Shown in pieces: positions 1 through 10,872 of a DNA stretch of 64,000 bases. This stretch comes from Ceriagrion tenellum. Lineage: Eukaryota > Arthropoda > Insecta > Odonata > Coenagrionidae. The position numbers and the translations under genes are program-made. Position 1 is the first letter of the stretch. The number at the start of each line of letters is the position of its first letter. The DNA lies in NCBI GenBank assembly GCA_963169105.1, contig OY720637.1, forward strand, positions 32,483,925-32,547,924, given 5' to 3'. Under the pieces are notes generated by a model, which made no database searches, had not been told where the DNA came from, and was given only the letters and a program-made list of their open reading frames with translations.

Positions 1-98
1 AAAGTCTCCATATTACATCAAATTTGATGATCATATCTCAATAGAAAATAGCAAGGTATTGACATGGTGATCGTGGTGAGAGATTCCAGGGTGTTCCA

Positions 99-410
99 TC
101 ATACATAAATACATACCAATCACGCCGTTCACTTCCGGGGTAGGCACAGTCACAAAGTTTTACTCATTAATACATAATTGTAAACCTAACGCTGCTTCAA
201 TAATTTCCTCCTTACTGACCTATCCTTGCAAACCTCTTTCGCCTCATATACCCCCATACACTGTTTCATACACGCCCTCCTGTTTTTAAAACTCCTCATA
301 TTCCTAAGAATTTTCTCAACCACATTCAACCACAACTTTCTCGGCCTACCTCTACCTCTCGCACCATTCAGTCCACTCTTATGTATCTGTTTCATTAGTT
401 CCATCATAAA
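99..410 (-). mobile_element. LINE family B, 3' end (RT C-terminal tail plus 3' UTR)
   Basis: Read on the minus strand, this 5'-truncated fragment encodes the basic tail that follows the reverse transcriptase in many non-LTR retrotransposons. The motif GARGRGRPRKLWLNVVE is followed by a short Lys/Arg-rich stretch ending KLLKQ. After the stop comes about 90 bases of 3' UTR and a (TATG)-type tail, seen on the plus strand as catacataaatacatacc at its left end. Copies at 2301-2464, 33736-34105 and 59417-59960 share this sequence, which shows that it is a dispersed repeat and not a host gene. The longest copy adds an upstream YGSETW and RWFGHVERM block typical of the region after the RT in RTE-like LINEs. 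It is a dead fragment. The clade is inferred from motif style only. Confidence 0.8.
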
Positions 411-659
411 ATTACCCAGATATCATTTTATCGGTACTCTTGGCCACTGAATGAGTGCGTGTTATTTGTTTGTCATGAGCCACAAAGGCATGCCAACCCG
501 CGTCTATTTCTACAAATTTAACATGAATTTTCAAGGAGTTAAAAGATAGAAGAGACGTAACGTGGAGACAACTGCACTATTTTTCGATTTAATAAAAATT
601 ACGTTCTCACGGAAAAGTATTTATAAGAAGCGAATTTAACCAGGAAGTTGAATGGTAAT

Positions 660-845
660 TTTTATTTTATTTTATCTTTACTACCCTGTATACAGCGCAT
701 TTGACCAATTTATGTCGGGGGAATAACTGAAACAAGAGAAGAACACAACAACTCATCCCGAGTGGTGATAATTTCACCCAGGTGGGATTCGAACCCGACT
801 TAGTAGGCGAGGACTTTACTCTCTCGCCACTAGGGCCGGCCGAAA
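660..845 (-). mobile_element. SINE with tRNA-like head, family 1
   Basis: On the minus strand the unit starts with a tRNA-like pol III promoter. A GGTTCGAATCCC-type B box (plus strand 784-796, gggattcgaaccc) follows an A-box-like stretch in the segment reading gcgaggactttactctctcgcc on the plus strand. About 100 bases of body and an A/T-rich tail (plus strand ttttattttattttat) complete it. A second, more diverged copy lies at 24625-24830 and shares the acccaggcgggat and gcaggcgaggactttac blocks. The two copies support a dispersed SINE rather than a tRNA gene. No cloverleaf can be drawn. Confidence 0.7.
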
Positions 846-860
846 GTAATTAAGTAAAGC

Positions 861-2070
861 GGTAATAGAGTTAAGGCATCAATCATTCTTAGATTATGAG
901 TTATGATAGAAAAAACCAACGGAGTCTTCAGTAAAAATACAAAAATTCGATTAAATAGCTGAAATAGCTTAAGTGGGCTCTAGTAGCTGATTGTTCATTA
1001 AAAGTCAATGCGTTTAATAAACAGCATGCTTGCAGCATTGTCAGTCATTACTGAAAGTAATTATTTTTAACAGTACAAAGGCATAAACGTGTAACCAAGT
1101 ATTCGCCTTGATTCGCATCGTCACATAAGAAGCACCCAAATGCGGCTGGAGTGGAATTTGTGGGTCATTGATTTCACATTTTAATTCGTAATTAATTACG
1201 TAAGTTGGAAAACATCAAAACTTAGTTCATTTAAGTACATCTGATGGAGCTCACCGAACAAACGGTATTGGAAACAATGCAACATTTATACTTCCCAGTT
1301 GATTCCGTAATTAAAGAATGTCATGACTTAAATTTTTATATTATAAAGAATAGGCCTTTACCAAGGGAGGCTCGTATTTGAAACATGAAAATTTTATACC
1401 GGAGCAAAATTAAACCATCGGGAAAACGGCAAGATGTAGGGTATATTTTTATGAAAACTATTATTATTATTGACATATCTAAAACTAATGTAGATATATC
1501 AATCCCTCCTCTATTGGAATGCTAAGTAACAGCCATCACGGTTGTAAGATAGAATCTGTAATTGGTATATTTCGACAAGCTACCTGAATGGTTTTCGGCC
1601 ATGATGTGCTCGGACGGTGATGTAATTAGTTCAGTCTTCTTTCACAGATCTTATATAAGCGCTACCTGTACTTACGCGCCGGAGACTTGGCTACAACTTA
1701 CCGACGACTGTTGCCTTGTATGAGAGTCATCCTGGAGTAAGAGACTCCTGACGCCAAAACGCCTCGATCGGGTGCGAGTGACGCCATCTTGTGGGTTTTC
1801 GACTGAACTTTTACTTACCGAAGGGTATGATGCGTCCTCTTAAGCATGACACTCCAAATAATGCAAAAATTATACTTGAATATTTTTCTCCGAATCTATA
1901 ATTTGGTGTTACACCTGAAAATTTATCTCGGCCAATAAAGTAAAATAAAATATTTTAATCCCTGTTTAAATAAGCATGCATGGAATTGAATAATTACGAA
2001 ATTCATGTGTACTACATGCGATAAGGCTAAGGATTAACATGGCATTTTATCAGGAATAGAAGAATTAACA
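861..2070. other. Unassigned AT-rich DNA with one possible promoter
   Basis: I see no coding potential or recognisable repeat here apart from the TATA-like site near 1651, which is listed separately. Confidence 0.5.
1651..1760 (+). promoter_or_regulatory. Possible TATA-type core promoter
   Basis: A good TATA box (cttatataagcgc, about 1649-1661) is followed by a locally GC-richer 100 bases that stand out from the AT-rich surroundings. Nothing downstream is recognisable as a coding exon, so the role is speculative. A TATA box alone occurs often by chance in AT-rich DNA. Confidence 0.2.
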
Positions 2071-2071
2071 T

Positions 2072-2545
2072 AGACGTCTAAATAATACCCTGCTAGCCGG
2101 CACATGGGCGTGTAGCAGGGGGTGTTACGTCACCAGCAGTCTAAAGATGTAAGTTTTTGGGAGATGAAATGGTGACATAAATTATAGGAGTGTATTTAGC
2201 GGAGCTCAATCGCTATAATGGTCGATTATTGTGCGTGGAAAGAAAAAGTTTTTGTACCTAGATGATCTGCAGTGTACCTCTCATATTTTGTCGCATCTGT
2301 AACAGTGTATGGGGGTAAATGAGGCAAAAGAGGTTTGCAAGGATAGGTCAGTATGGAGGAAATTATTGAAGCAGAGTTAGGTGTACAATTATGTATTAAT
2401 GAGTGAAACATTTTGACTGTGCCTATCCCGAAAGGGAACGGCGTGATGGGTATGTATGTGTGTAAGACCTGGAGATGTAGTAAGGGGTCATGATAATATT
2501 CTCTGTGTCGTTCTCAAATCCGAAACACTGCAATTCGAAGGGAAG
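2072..2545 (-). mobile_element. LINE family A, 3' end, interrupted by LINE B
   Basis: This minus-strand fragment belongs to the commonest LINE in the window. Its left edge is the family's 3' terminus: a degenerate (ATGTAG)n tail, then the tgggcgtgt.gcagggggtgtta block. It continues through the C-terminal coding region, represented on the plus strand by tctgtgtcgttctc near its right edge. Other copies translate this region as SDKIREIHCR..RYK.SFFPRTLSD, the typical end of a CR1/L2-like reverse transcriptase protein. The copy is split at 2298 by a LINE B 3' fragment with a 5-bp tgtaa duplication, so LINE A is the older insertion. Confidence 0.85.
2301..2464 (+). mobile_element. LINE family B, short 3' fragment nested in LINE A
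   Basis: The sequence running from gtgtatgggggtaaatgagg to ggtatgtatgtgtgtaa matches the 3' end of the LINE B copies at 99-410 (opposite strand) and 33736-34105. The host LINE A sequence reads cgcatctg before it and gacctggagatg after it, and these rejoin exactly as in intact LINE A copies. The 5 bases tgtaa appear on both sides (2298-2302 and 2461-2465), consistent with a target-site duplication. Only about 160 bases of the element were inserted. Confidence 0.85.
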
Positions 2546-3565
2546 AATTCTTCTATTCTTCCATCCTTGATATCAATGAATTCCAGCAGGTAAGGTCCGA
2601 AACTATCACTTACATGGCATTTTATCTCCAAAATTCTGAATTAAAATTGCGAATTTTTTATTTCCATTTATAGGTATCACTAAAATTAACAAGCATTCAA
2701 AGTTTCACGAAACCCTCTGCCAGAAATATAATTTCTACAAAGAGTTTAAAGGAGGAATAGACAATCCACGTACAAGTAAGAAAAACTTTATGACGGAGAG
2801 TGATTTATTCCATGAGTAGCCCGGTTCCAGGGTGTAAGAGAGTCAAATAAATTCCACATATTTTCCAGGGGCGGGCACAGAGAAGAAGAGGGCGAGGAAT
2901 TGAATGCCGCAGAGGAGGGAATAGAAAAGAACGGGAGAGGCCATTATGTCACGCTCGTGATGATCTAGCACCGAGAACCAATGGATCTATTTCCCCCTCT
3001 CCTCTCCACGATTTAGAGCACAAGGTCACGGCCCCCTGACCTGAATAACAACGGAGATGATCGAGAGAAGTGCAGCATTATACCATCCAAAGTCTTTGGG
3101 TGAAGGAGTACACTTCTCACGGTCAACCTCGAAAGAAAGTTAACGACATGACTGTACCATTAAATTTAAGCTTTAGTAGGCATAATATTAGACCCACATG
3201 TGTGTTTCATTTCTACATGCCTGAAGGAGCAGTGGCGGACTTGATTTTCAATGCTCAACTGCAGCGGCTCTATCGCTTCTGCAGAGGTTTACAGGAAATT
3301 TTTCTCTATTCCACCCGTTGACAATTGTTCAAAAAGTCATTTCCCTTTCCTCAAGTAAATGCCAAAATAATACGTTTATCCTGTAATTGAAAAATAGTGC
3401 ACATCTTTAAGAATTGATTAAATATGATACTTGTAATAAACTTTTTAGCTAGCCACAAATAAATGACAACAAACTCGAATTTCACAGATCTACAGAATAT
3501 GATAAATTGCTAAATAATTATCCCGATTCCCCATTAGAATTTCATCCCCAGGGCTTAACTTAGGA
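2546..3565. other. Unassigned DNA
   Basis: There is a mildly GC-richer patch at 2860-3060, which includes the everted AGGTCA/TGACCT pair reported in the findings. I recognise no gene or repeat otherwise. Confidence 0.4.
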
Positions 3566-3641
3566 TTGATATCCATTTTAAAAATGAATGACAATGGTAA
3601 CTTCTACAGTTACCATTGTCTTTCATTTTGAAATGGATATC
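3566..3641. repeat. Fold-back (hairpin) at the edge of a SINE duplication
   Basis: The left arm (about 3566-3602: ttgatatccatttt...atggtaac) is the reverse complement of the right arm (about 3607-3641: gttaccattg...atggatatcaa), with only a few mismatches over about 36 bases. The right arm is also the start of the 145-base unit repeated at 3607-3896. The left arm is therefore an inverted partial third copy of that unit. Confidence 0.8.
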
Positions 3642-3896
3642 AATATCAATTATTTCCACAAAGTTGAGCCTGATACGCTTTTATATACATTTAACTTAGG
3701 AGAGACACAATTTCCATGCATGAGGAAAATTTTAAACCAGCGACCTTTGTCCAGTTACCATTGTCTTTTATTTTGAAATGGATATCAATAGCAATTACTT
3801 CCACAAAGTTGAGCCTGATACGCCTTTATACATACTAAACTTAGGAGACGCACAATTTCCATTTATGAGGAAAATGTTGAACTATCGACCTTTGGC
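3607..3896 (-). repeat. Two tandem 145-bp SINE body units
   Basis: Two head-to-tail units (3607-3751 and 3752-3896) share blocks such as gaaatggatatcaata, ccacaaagttgagcctgat and cacaatttccat. Read on the minus strand they run from the B-box end of a tRNA-like head into the SINE body. Each unit also gives a short open frame on the plus strand starting MDIN.NYFHKVEPDT. Most differences between the units change an amino acid, so I take the frames as chance products of the repeat. Confidence 0.75.
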
Positions 3897-3945
3897 TCGC
3901 AAGTCTGGCGCTTATCAAACCTGCGCTCATAAAGCTTGCCAATTA
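3884..3945 (-). mobile_element. tRNA-like SINE head
   Basis: On the minus strand this reads like the 5' half and anticodon arm of a tRNA: an A-box-like region, then gcgccagacttgcgagccaa, then a B-box-like gttcaa. It joins directly to the tandem SINE bodies at 3607-3896, so together they form one tRNA-derived SINE with a duplicated body. The acceptor stem is not closed, so this is not a functional tRNA. Confidence 0.6.
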
Positions 3946-5372
3946 ATAGAAGAAGAAAAGGTGTCACGTATATTTCTACGGTCGATGACATGCTACTGGT
4001 GGCAAAAAGAAAGAAACATACTGGGGTAAATTCAACAATAAAACGAGAAACAAATATAAACTGATCAATAAGATTTTAAAGCCAAAATTAGACGCAGGAT
4101 ATATAAGGAAAAATATGGAACAGATTGTGTCATTTTGGATGGCGGAAAAATTCATTTTATAGGGAACAAGATGACCCCACTAAAAATTCATGGAATGAGA
4201 TGGGGTTGCAAATAGCAAAATCATGGCTAAGAGCACAAATATGGATATTGATAAGAATTGTTTGTAATGTACCGAAAGAGAGATCTTGACGCTTTTTTTC
4301 ATCTTCTATAAGATGGTTAATTTTTCAAACGTTCCGAGTGTACTGAGCTGTTTTCCATACATCTGCTTATATGCTCAGAACATGCCCAATGGAAAGATTT
4401 TAATTATATACCATACATAATGGTATAATGTTTTCATCCACACTTGAATTTTAAAGGGGGCCCTTGGCTAGCTCATTACAAAAATGAAGATCTGAGGGAG
4501 AATAATTGAAATGACCTCCAGCGTACATGTTTAGTTGTTCTCCCCGACGATTTTCACCGATTCACTGAGTTCGTCCTTTATTCGATATAATATCTTAAAG
4601 ATGGATAATTAGCTTTTATATCGGAGCCTATGCGTGCAGGGATTTCAGCAGTGAAAGTTTGAAAGGACGGTTATTAAGGCAGTAGCTAATTACAAAAGAG
4701 AATTAGGATTCCGTAAATGAGTCATTCTGCCTCCACGCGATGCATGGCCTCCAACACAAAATGTTAATTAAAGACCCAAGCATTCACCCAAGATCGTATC
4801 ATGAGTTACTTACGTACCGAAGTTCAATGAACCGGCATTCTCAAAAGAAAGAGCGACTCCATTAACAAAAAAATGATGAAAGGAGCCGCTACTGGAGTTC
4901 TTAAAGCTTAAGTACCTAATTCATCCACTCTAATGGACCTTAAAATCAAGACAGATCAGAATGCATACTCTAGTAGAATTAATGTACCCTCCATATCCTC
5001 CACAATGGAACGCATGCAGACATTGTCGCGCCCGCGGCAAGCGCATTTTATAATACAACCCACCCAGGTATGTTATTATAAATGTGGCTCCCTCCAGACC
5101 TCTGCCAACCTTAGAATTCGCAAACTAATGGTGATTCCAGCCGTACTAGTAGACAACATGTATGATAATATCATCTTCACCCACATGCCAGAACCGGTCC
5201 TGATCCCATAGTAGTGAAACATGAAAGCGAATATAGCGATAGAACATAAGGAAATAAATGACAATACGGCCGACATGGTGACAAGCATAGAGGGGCACTT
5301 CTAAGATACTCGTTTACTTTATACGAGGGCTGTTAAAAAATAACGGGAATTTTCATCAGAAAAGTATTAGAG
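3946..5372. other. Unassigned DNA
   Basis: There are short open frames only, including a 92-residue one on the plus strand at 4933-5211 and a hydrophobic 70-residue one on the minus strand at 5076-5288. The two overlap, neither resembles a known domain, and neither has convincing splice signals. Confidence 0.4.
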
Positions 5373-5580
5373 TAAAATGAAGAGTACTAGATGTTTTACT
5401 ATCCACTATTTTTAATATAAAAACTTTGCATCACGTGTTTCGGCTCTTTATTGGCCATCATCATGTACAGTGTGTAGGTAGACTGTACCGGATGATGGAC
5501 AATAAAGTGCCGAAACACGTGTTGTAAAGTGTTTGTATTAAAAATAGTGGACAGTATTACATCTAGCGCTCTTCATTTTA
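5373..5580. mobile_element. Fold-back element 1 with paired hammerhead-like motifs
   Basis: Two arms of about 98 bases (5373-5470 and 5483-5580) are imperfect reverse complements around a 12-base centre. Both arms carry the same core. On the plus strand the right arm gives CGGATGA, T, a GGAC...TGCC hairpin, GAAAC, ACGT, GTT (5489-5523). On the minus strand the left arm gives ATGATGA, T, GGC...GCC, GAAAC, ACGT, GAT. The two imperfect arms imply an ancestral CTGATGA core. This layout matches fold-back element 2 at 45.4 kb. I infer a Penelope-like terminal-repeat derivative. No target duplication is clear. Confidence 0.65.
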
Positions 5581-5623
5581 ATAATGCAGTTCAAAATATC
5601 TTGCCAGACCCTGTTGACTTTAT

Positions 5624-5816
5624 ATCTACATCTACATAATACCCCGCGTGCCGCCGCATGGGCGTGTGGCAGGGGGTGTTAGGTCACCATCCGTGTAAAG
5701 GTGTAAGTCTTTTGGAGATGAAATGGTGACATGAATTATAGGAGTGTATTTAGTGAGCATAATTTTTATTGTGCTCGCTCATTTTTCAAGGAAAGAACGA
5801 GTTTTTGTACCTATAT
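5624..5816 (-). mobile_element. LINE family A, 3' end
   Basis: This fragment begins with a clear (ATGTAG)n tail (plus strand atctacatctacataat) and then the conserved 3' UTR block ccgccgcatgggcgtgtggcagggggtgttaggtcacc. It stops inside the end of the coding region, at the block equivalent to RYK.SFFPRT. It is truncated and non-functional. It begins 44 bases after fold-back element 1. Confidence 0.85.
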
Positions 5817-6289
5817 TAGAATACTTAAAACGTACTTGTCCTTATAACTTTATAAGTACGATAATTATCTAAAGATACACTTCACGAATACCGTGGACTA
5901 CGGCAAACTTAGAGCCAAATTGATTGTAGATACACTATGGATAAGTTAGATACACTATGGATAAGGACAGTGCAGCAAAGATTCAAGGCCAAGTTTTATA
6001 GCGTTAGAAGCAACCCGAAGACAACGAGCCAATTCCTAAATTTAATGACAACTTATAAAAAATGTCTACGGCATTTACTAACGGAAATCTTAGTTATTCT
6101 CCAGATTAAAATAAACTACTCTTCACCATATCAAGTCCTATTGCTATAACCGATCCAAGATTTGGTAATTTGAGCGATTTCCTAAGTATTCCTTGAATAG
6201 GCGCGATGTGCCAAAACCTGGGACGGATGTAGCGATAAAGAGTGGAATCATACTGAGTTACCAATTTCATTTATAATGTTAACAGATAA
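5817..6289. other. Unassigned DNA
   Basis: The sequence atggataagttagatacact is repeated almost in tandem around 5936-5960. No other structure was recognised. Confidence 0.4.
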
Positions 6290-6846
6290 GTTCTGGCTTG
6301 GCAAATTGCATATACAAAATACCGTGCGCGCCAACACTAGGGTGCGTGGCACGAGGTGGTTCCGCACCAGGCATGAAGCCCTTCATCTCAGCTGAAAACC
6401 GAACCACGCACGTTCCCCCGGAATGCCAGGCGCAGGCCAAAAGCAGTCAGATTAATAGTGCACGGTCAGACCAGAAACTAGGAGAGTGCTACAAGGACGA
6501 ATATGCTAACGTACAGTGCACAACATAATATACGACTTCTGGTTATAATTACTGTGACAGATAAATAGTTCTACGAATTACTAAATCAAGCAAGAGCTAT
6601 ATCATGCCGGAAATTGCATTCGAGGTTAGTAATTAATAATTATATTAAGATATTTAGCACACGTGCAAAAACCTATTTTACCTAGTCAGGGTCAAAGTAT
6701 CCTAGAACTGATCTATCGCAACTACTATGGTCCCTAATTGTACGCGAAAAAAATGACATTTTAAATTTACTCGTTTGCCAGTCTATTTCCTTAATCGTAT
6801 TCCTGTGATCGTTTCGACCATAATAGTTAGGCTCAAGTAGAATATC
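6290..6846 (-). mobile_element. LINE family F, 3' region (uninterrupted copy)
   Basis: This minus-strand fragment matches the 13025-14100 copy over most of its length. Shared blocks include tcatgccgga.attgc, tcctagaactgatctatcgcaactactatggtccc and attcctg.gatcgtttc. It matters because it lacks the 332-bp insertion found in the other copy, reading gccagtctatttcc straight through at about 6779-6790. Its 3' end is on the left (tatacaaaataccgtgcg), close in sequence to the LINE A tail, which suggests the two families are related. A 17-base LINE A-like tail, atctacatctacataat, abuts its right edge. Confidence 0.8.
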
Positions 6847-6860
6847 TACATCTACATAAT

Positions 6861-8290
6861 AAATTTTGGGTTGTATACTGGACGACTATCAATGGGGAAA
6901 TATGTAAATCACCGTAGTCATATCCAAAAATATTATTGATTACTACATTACCAAAGTAAATTAAGTACTAATTAGAAATAAAGTACTAAGCTATTAAACT
7001 AGAAAAAAAACTAAAAAATAAAAAAAAACAAAAGACTATATGCAAAACCAGGTGTAATACCATAATTAAACTCGTGGTACAGCATTCAGCGCCCTCAGCC
7101 GCTATTTATGAAAAGAGCACAGGCGTACGCGGATGGGAGAAAATTTTCTCCCTTGCAGTCTGAATCCAAGAACTTGGAAGAGAATGGGAGGACGTTGATG
7201 ACTGGTTCTTTCTTGAAAACGTTAACGGTCGATTTCCTCCATCACTGATAACCAAGAAAGTTTTTTTTTGAGGAAAGAGGAAAAGGAAAAATACAACGGT
7301 GGCGCCTGAAGGACTGACTCCGGACGGCTGAGAACGACCGGTCACACTCACAAGATAGTGGTATACTTTATAGCCATCATTATTAAAAACCAATGAGATG
7401 ACACCCTTTTCGTGAGAAAACTGAAATTGCTTTTTTTTTAATGTCTGATAAATGGTAGACTTCAGTGTGAAAAAATATAAGAATAAAATATTAGAGAAAC
7501 TGATAAAGATGCAATTCATTAGTAACGATGAAACGATTATGATTGGCAGTTTTTACCCATGCTATACAGTTACAAGATGAAGTTTAAATGCTCAGTGCTC
7601 TTTATTTCCCTCGAATATGGCCTTCAACCATAAGGGAATACGTTTCTTATACTTTAAAAAACTTCAGCAGCTCATTGCATCTAATAAAATACCCTCTGTG
7701 TGACTACCATTACGATAATGGCTGATAGATGAATCGGCAAGAGGTCATATTTTCCACAGAAGCAAAAAGGCATCTAAATTTACGAACTAAGGCTAATGAT
7801 CTGCACAAATATTGGAGAAAATGCACGAAAATAACCTTTCACGGACCCTTTGTTGTTTTTTATACGGACTATTGCTGATGAAAACCTGGGTTAAGAAATA
7901 GATTGTATGAAGAGCACTTCAAAATCATGATTAAACCAAGGTTAGACAGGACAGCGCTTCATAAAAATTAAAATTGCCGAACGATTTAGATGCTATGAAT
8001 CATCTTATCAGAACTTCGTTCAAATATTGATTGAATGTAGTCCTTTACCCTCACGTATTCACCCGTGATTTAATGAGATGCAAAATTTATATTTTTTTAC
8101 ATTTATCAATTAATTTCTCTAATAAAAACACTTATGCAAAGTTTAGAAAAATCTTATTCAAATAATAAAATCGATTCAAGCATCTTAACATGATCAGAAA
8201 CAGCACTCTCTAGCAACGATTTCCTCCAGAAGAAAGGGATGACCTTCGGGAATTGTTACGATATGAGAGCATAGTACTTTTTGAAGAACA
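6861..8290. other. Unassigned AT-rich DNA
   Basis: A 137-residue open frame lies on the minus strand at 7106-7519. It has no recognisable domain, is rich in Ser, Phe and Leu, and includes a homopolymer-derived stretch. I do not call it a gene. Confidence 0.4.
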
Positions 8291-8640
8291 CGTTCATCTT
8301 ACGCTGTGCTGATACACTCATGGAACTCGAAAACTCCGGGAAATAGACGAGAATGACTGTAATTTAACTCGATTTCTCGAGCGATGAGGCCTCCGCACTT
8401 GATAAGGAGACGCCTCACGAGGAAGAATCGAAACCGGCGCTGGACCGTTGCAGTCCCGTCACGTAAAGGGAGAATGACTTCCAGGAATCGGCGAAAACAG
8501 CTCAATTTGATCTCCTTCAGCTCTACGCGGAACAGATTGTCGGAGAAAGGCGTGCGAATTCGCATGACTCGCCCGATGGGACGTGCTCAGGAGGAGTGAA
8601 TCCGGAGACCTCAAAACAGTCCTCTCCCGGACCGCGAAAC
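8290..8640. other. CpG-richer island, function unknown
   Basis: About 350 bases with clearly more GC and CpG than the flanks, for example ctcgagcgatgaggcctccg and ggcgtgcgaattcgcatgactcgcccgatgggacg. Open frames occur on both strands (8299-8565 minus, 8384-8599 plus) but overlap and carry no known motif. It could be an exon, a promoter-proximal region or an old element. It is unique in the window. Confidence 0.35.
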
Positions 8641-9419
8641 ATCATTGCTCAGGTGACCCCTCCACTACTATCACTGCGCGTAAAATACATGTAATTAACA
8701 ACCATTTTTGAAGATACTAGTTCTATACTAATTTTAGTGCACATGTTTGCAATACTGGCGTCATTATGGATACAACGTTCTCAAACCTCTATCGCATCGT
8801 TAGATTCGGAATAGGCCGAGATTTACAAATTTTACAACAGCTCACGTAAATATCAACATATACCATTTTATTTCCTCTATCATGTTAAAAACATGTTTAG
8901 CTACCTTAATTCTGAATCTACAATCTCTATCCTAAATGTTAAGAGAATGGCAATAACATAAAATTGGGCCATCGGATTATTAGCGCGGAAAAAAGGGCCT
9001 TTTATCATATAAAATATTGTAAAAGTGGAGATAAGGATAGGAAAAATTCTACATGCACTAAAAAAAGTAGAAAGAATCATTCTATCAAATTCACTTCTAT
9101 CACTTCATTTGCATACATTCGGTTTACCCTACACTTAGATACAGCTTCCTAAACTCAACGGACTCTTTTTTTTAAGGACAGTAGCAGCGAAAGGAAGCTC
9201 GAAGAAAATGTTGGCGCGGTAAAGTGGAGAGGAACTAGATGAGTTAAAGACATAATGATTATTTACGATTAATCTTACAGGTGGAGGGCAGGATGGATAA
9301 AAATTCGAAAAAAATTATTATCAACACTCGCTTCCAAGGTTGGTCAGTTGGTTATTTGGGGAAGCAACCGACAACTGAGGTACTTTACGCCACTGAGGTC
9401 AGGTAGTTTGGTCGGGTAA

Positions 9420-9685
9420 GGAAGGTTTATCGGGGATTGGAGGAAGAGTAGAGAGAAACCCGGCGTCAACATTAACCTGCTCTTATCGAAAGACGCCAAT
9501 GGACCATGGTTTAACGTCTCATCCGACAGACGACATTAACTGAACTTGAATTGCCCTCCACAAGACATTCTCGATGGAATCGGGATTCCTCTGAAAAATA
9601 TCCACCTCGACGGGTTTTGAACCCAGGTCATCGGTATGGTAGGCCACTACTCTTGCCACCAAACCAACCCGAACCTCTCGCTAAG
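9420..9685 (-). mobile_element. SINE with tRNA-like head, family 3
   Basis: On the minus strand the head runs from an A-box-like tggtggcaagagtagtggcc to a B-box-like gggttcaaaaccc (plus strand about 9613-9675). The body contains ggatgagacgttaaaccatgg and later gacgccgggtttctctct. The copy at 50780-51020 has the same order: head, then a g.gatattaaaccgaggtc block. The family assignment rests on this shared body motif and the pol III boxes. Confidence 0.65.
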
Positions 9686-9689
9686 GTTT

Positions 9690-10612
9690 GCTAGCTGTAG
9701 GAGTCACATCGCGGAAGATATAGATAACCAATTTAACATCACACATGTGCACATTTAAACAGCTCATTTATTTCTATAACCGATTAAACCTTAAAAAGCT
9801 TGGGCACCGTCCAGAATGTGTCTTGTCAAGAAAAGTATCTGTCTCAGGAAAACTAGGGATGAGTAAGAAGATCTGCCATTAAAATCAATACACCGCTTCA
9901 TTTATTCAAACTGTTTCAACGAATTTTCCAGTTTTGTAACTCGCAAACAAAAGTGACAAGAGTGAAAAGGAAGGTTTATGCAGAAAATTCCAATGGAAGT
10001 GACTCAAAGTTTTTTTTTTAGATTTTTCCCGAGAACACAATTTGTGACTGTGTATGTCTAACTAAAACTTTAAATATATCTGATTTTCTGTAGCAATGGG
10101 AGTTGTTATTTTTCTCTTCCTTTACAACAATGACATATCAGGTTAATCACTTAAGTAAACGACGTTAGTCGGTGCTCATTATTAGGCGGCCTGGAAGCTT
10201 AATGGATAAACCACACGTCGCCCATAGAGCACATATATCAAATACAGGCAAAACATCTTCGACTATATTCATCTAAAAATCCTCAAGGATAACTTTTATG
10301 AGATGGGAATAGAGCTTCGAGGAACTCCGGGATCGATTCAACTCGAGGATATTCCTTTTAGCCTGGATATCTGACATTTTCTCCATCAATGTGAGAACAA
10401 TCCTCAATCATTACACGGTCAGTGCCAGCCGGTTGTTGAGACATCAGACGGTAAATGTTGTGGCATTTAACAGCGGAGCAAGGTGAATTCATGGAATATC
10501 CTGAAAGTAACATTTAAATTACGGGGTTGTGAAAGTGAAGCAATTTTAAGATGACAATTTACTGGACAGCATTTGAATTCTAGCACAAAAGGATTAGATG
10601 TAGTTTTTCGTT
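9690..10612. other. Mostly unassigned DNA with a possible SINE head
   Basis: Around 10185-10260 the plus strand has ggcggcctggaagcttaatg, then ggataaac, which could be a decayed A box, but no convincing B box follows at the right distance. The rest shows nothing I recognise. Confidence 0.3.
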
Positions 10613-10872
10613 TCAAGAGAACGTATCACAACTTGTAGAAGGATTACGGTGGGAGCCCCTGATGATTCGGAGGCTACATGCTAGGCTTAGTTTCCTTAGG
10701 AAAGTCAGAACTGGCGTGTTTTAGAGAGGCACAGAGAATATTATCATGGCGCCTCACTGCAGCTCTAAATCAGACAGGAGCGATAAAATAAGAGAGATTT
10801 TGTGCCGAAAAGATAGGTACAAAACCTCGTTCTTTCCACGCACAATGAGCAACCACAATAAAAATTGAGCGT
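10613..10872 (+). mobile_element. LINE family A, RT C-terminal coding fragment
   Basis: The plus strand encodes, with a single in-frame stop, LRWEPLMIRRLHARLSFLRK, then GTENIIMAPH, then RSDKIREILCRKDRYKTSFF and PRT. This is the usual end of a CR1/L2-like LINE protein, where a WEPL..RR..ARL block and an FFPRT..W/D block lie after the RT domain. The 3' UTR and the hexamer tail are missing, so both ends are truncated or eroded. It is the clearest coding view of the 3' half of LINE A in this window. Confidence 0.85.

Noticed and set aside
186..407. Host nuclear protein with an AT-hook-like GRGRPRK motif
   Set aside because: The same sequence recurs at three other places as the basic tail of LINE B.
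784..796. Possible tRNA gene (intact B box)
   Set aside because: No cloverleaf can be drawn and a second diverged copy with a SINE-like tail exists.
3588..4029. Two similar short proteins (MDIN.NYFHKVEPDT...)
   Set aside because: They are translations of a duplicated SINE body. Most differences between them change amino acids, and the minus strand has a tRNA-like head.
5076..5288. Hydrophobic 70-codon frame that could be a membrane protein exon
   Set aside because: It overlaps a frame on the opposite strand and lacks convincing splice sites or a domain match.
7106..7519. 137-codon open frame on the minus strand
   Set aside because: Includes homopolymer-derived Lys/Phe runs and no known motif.
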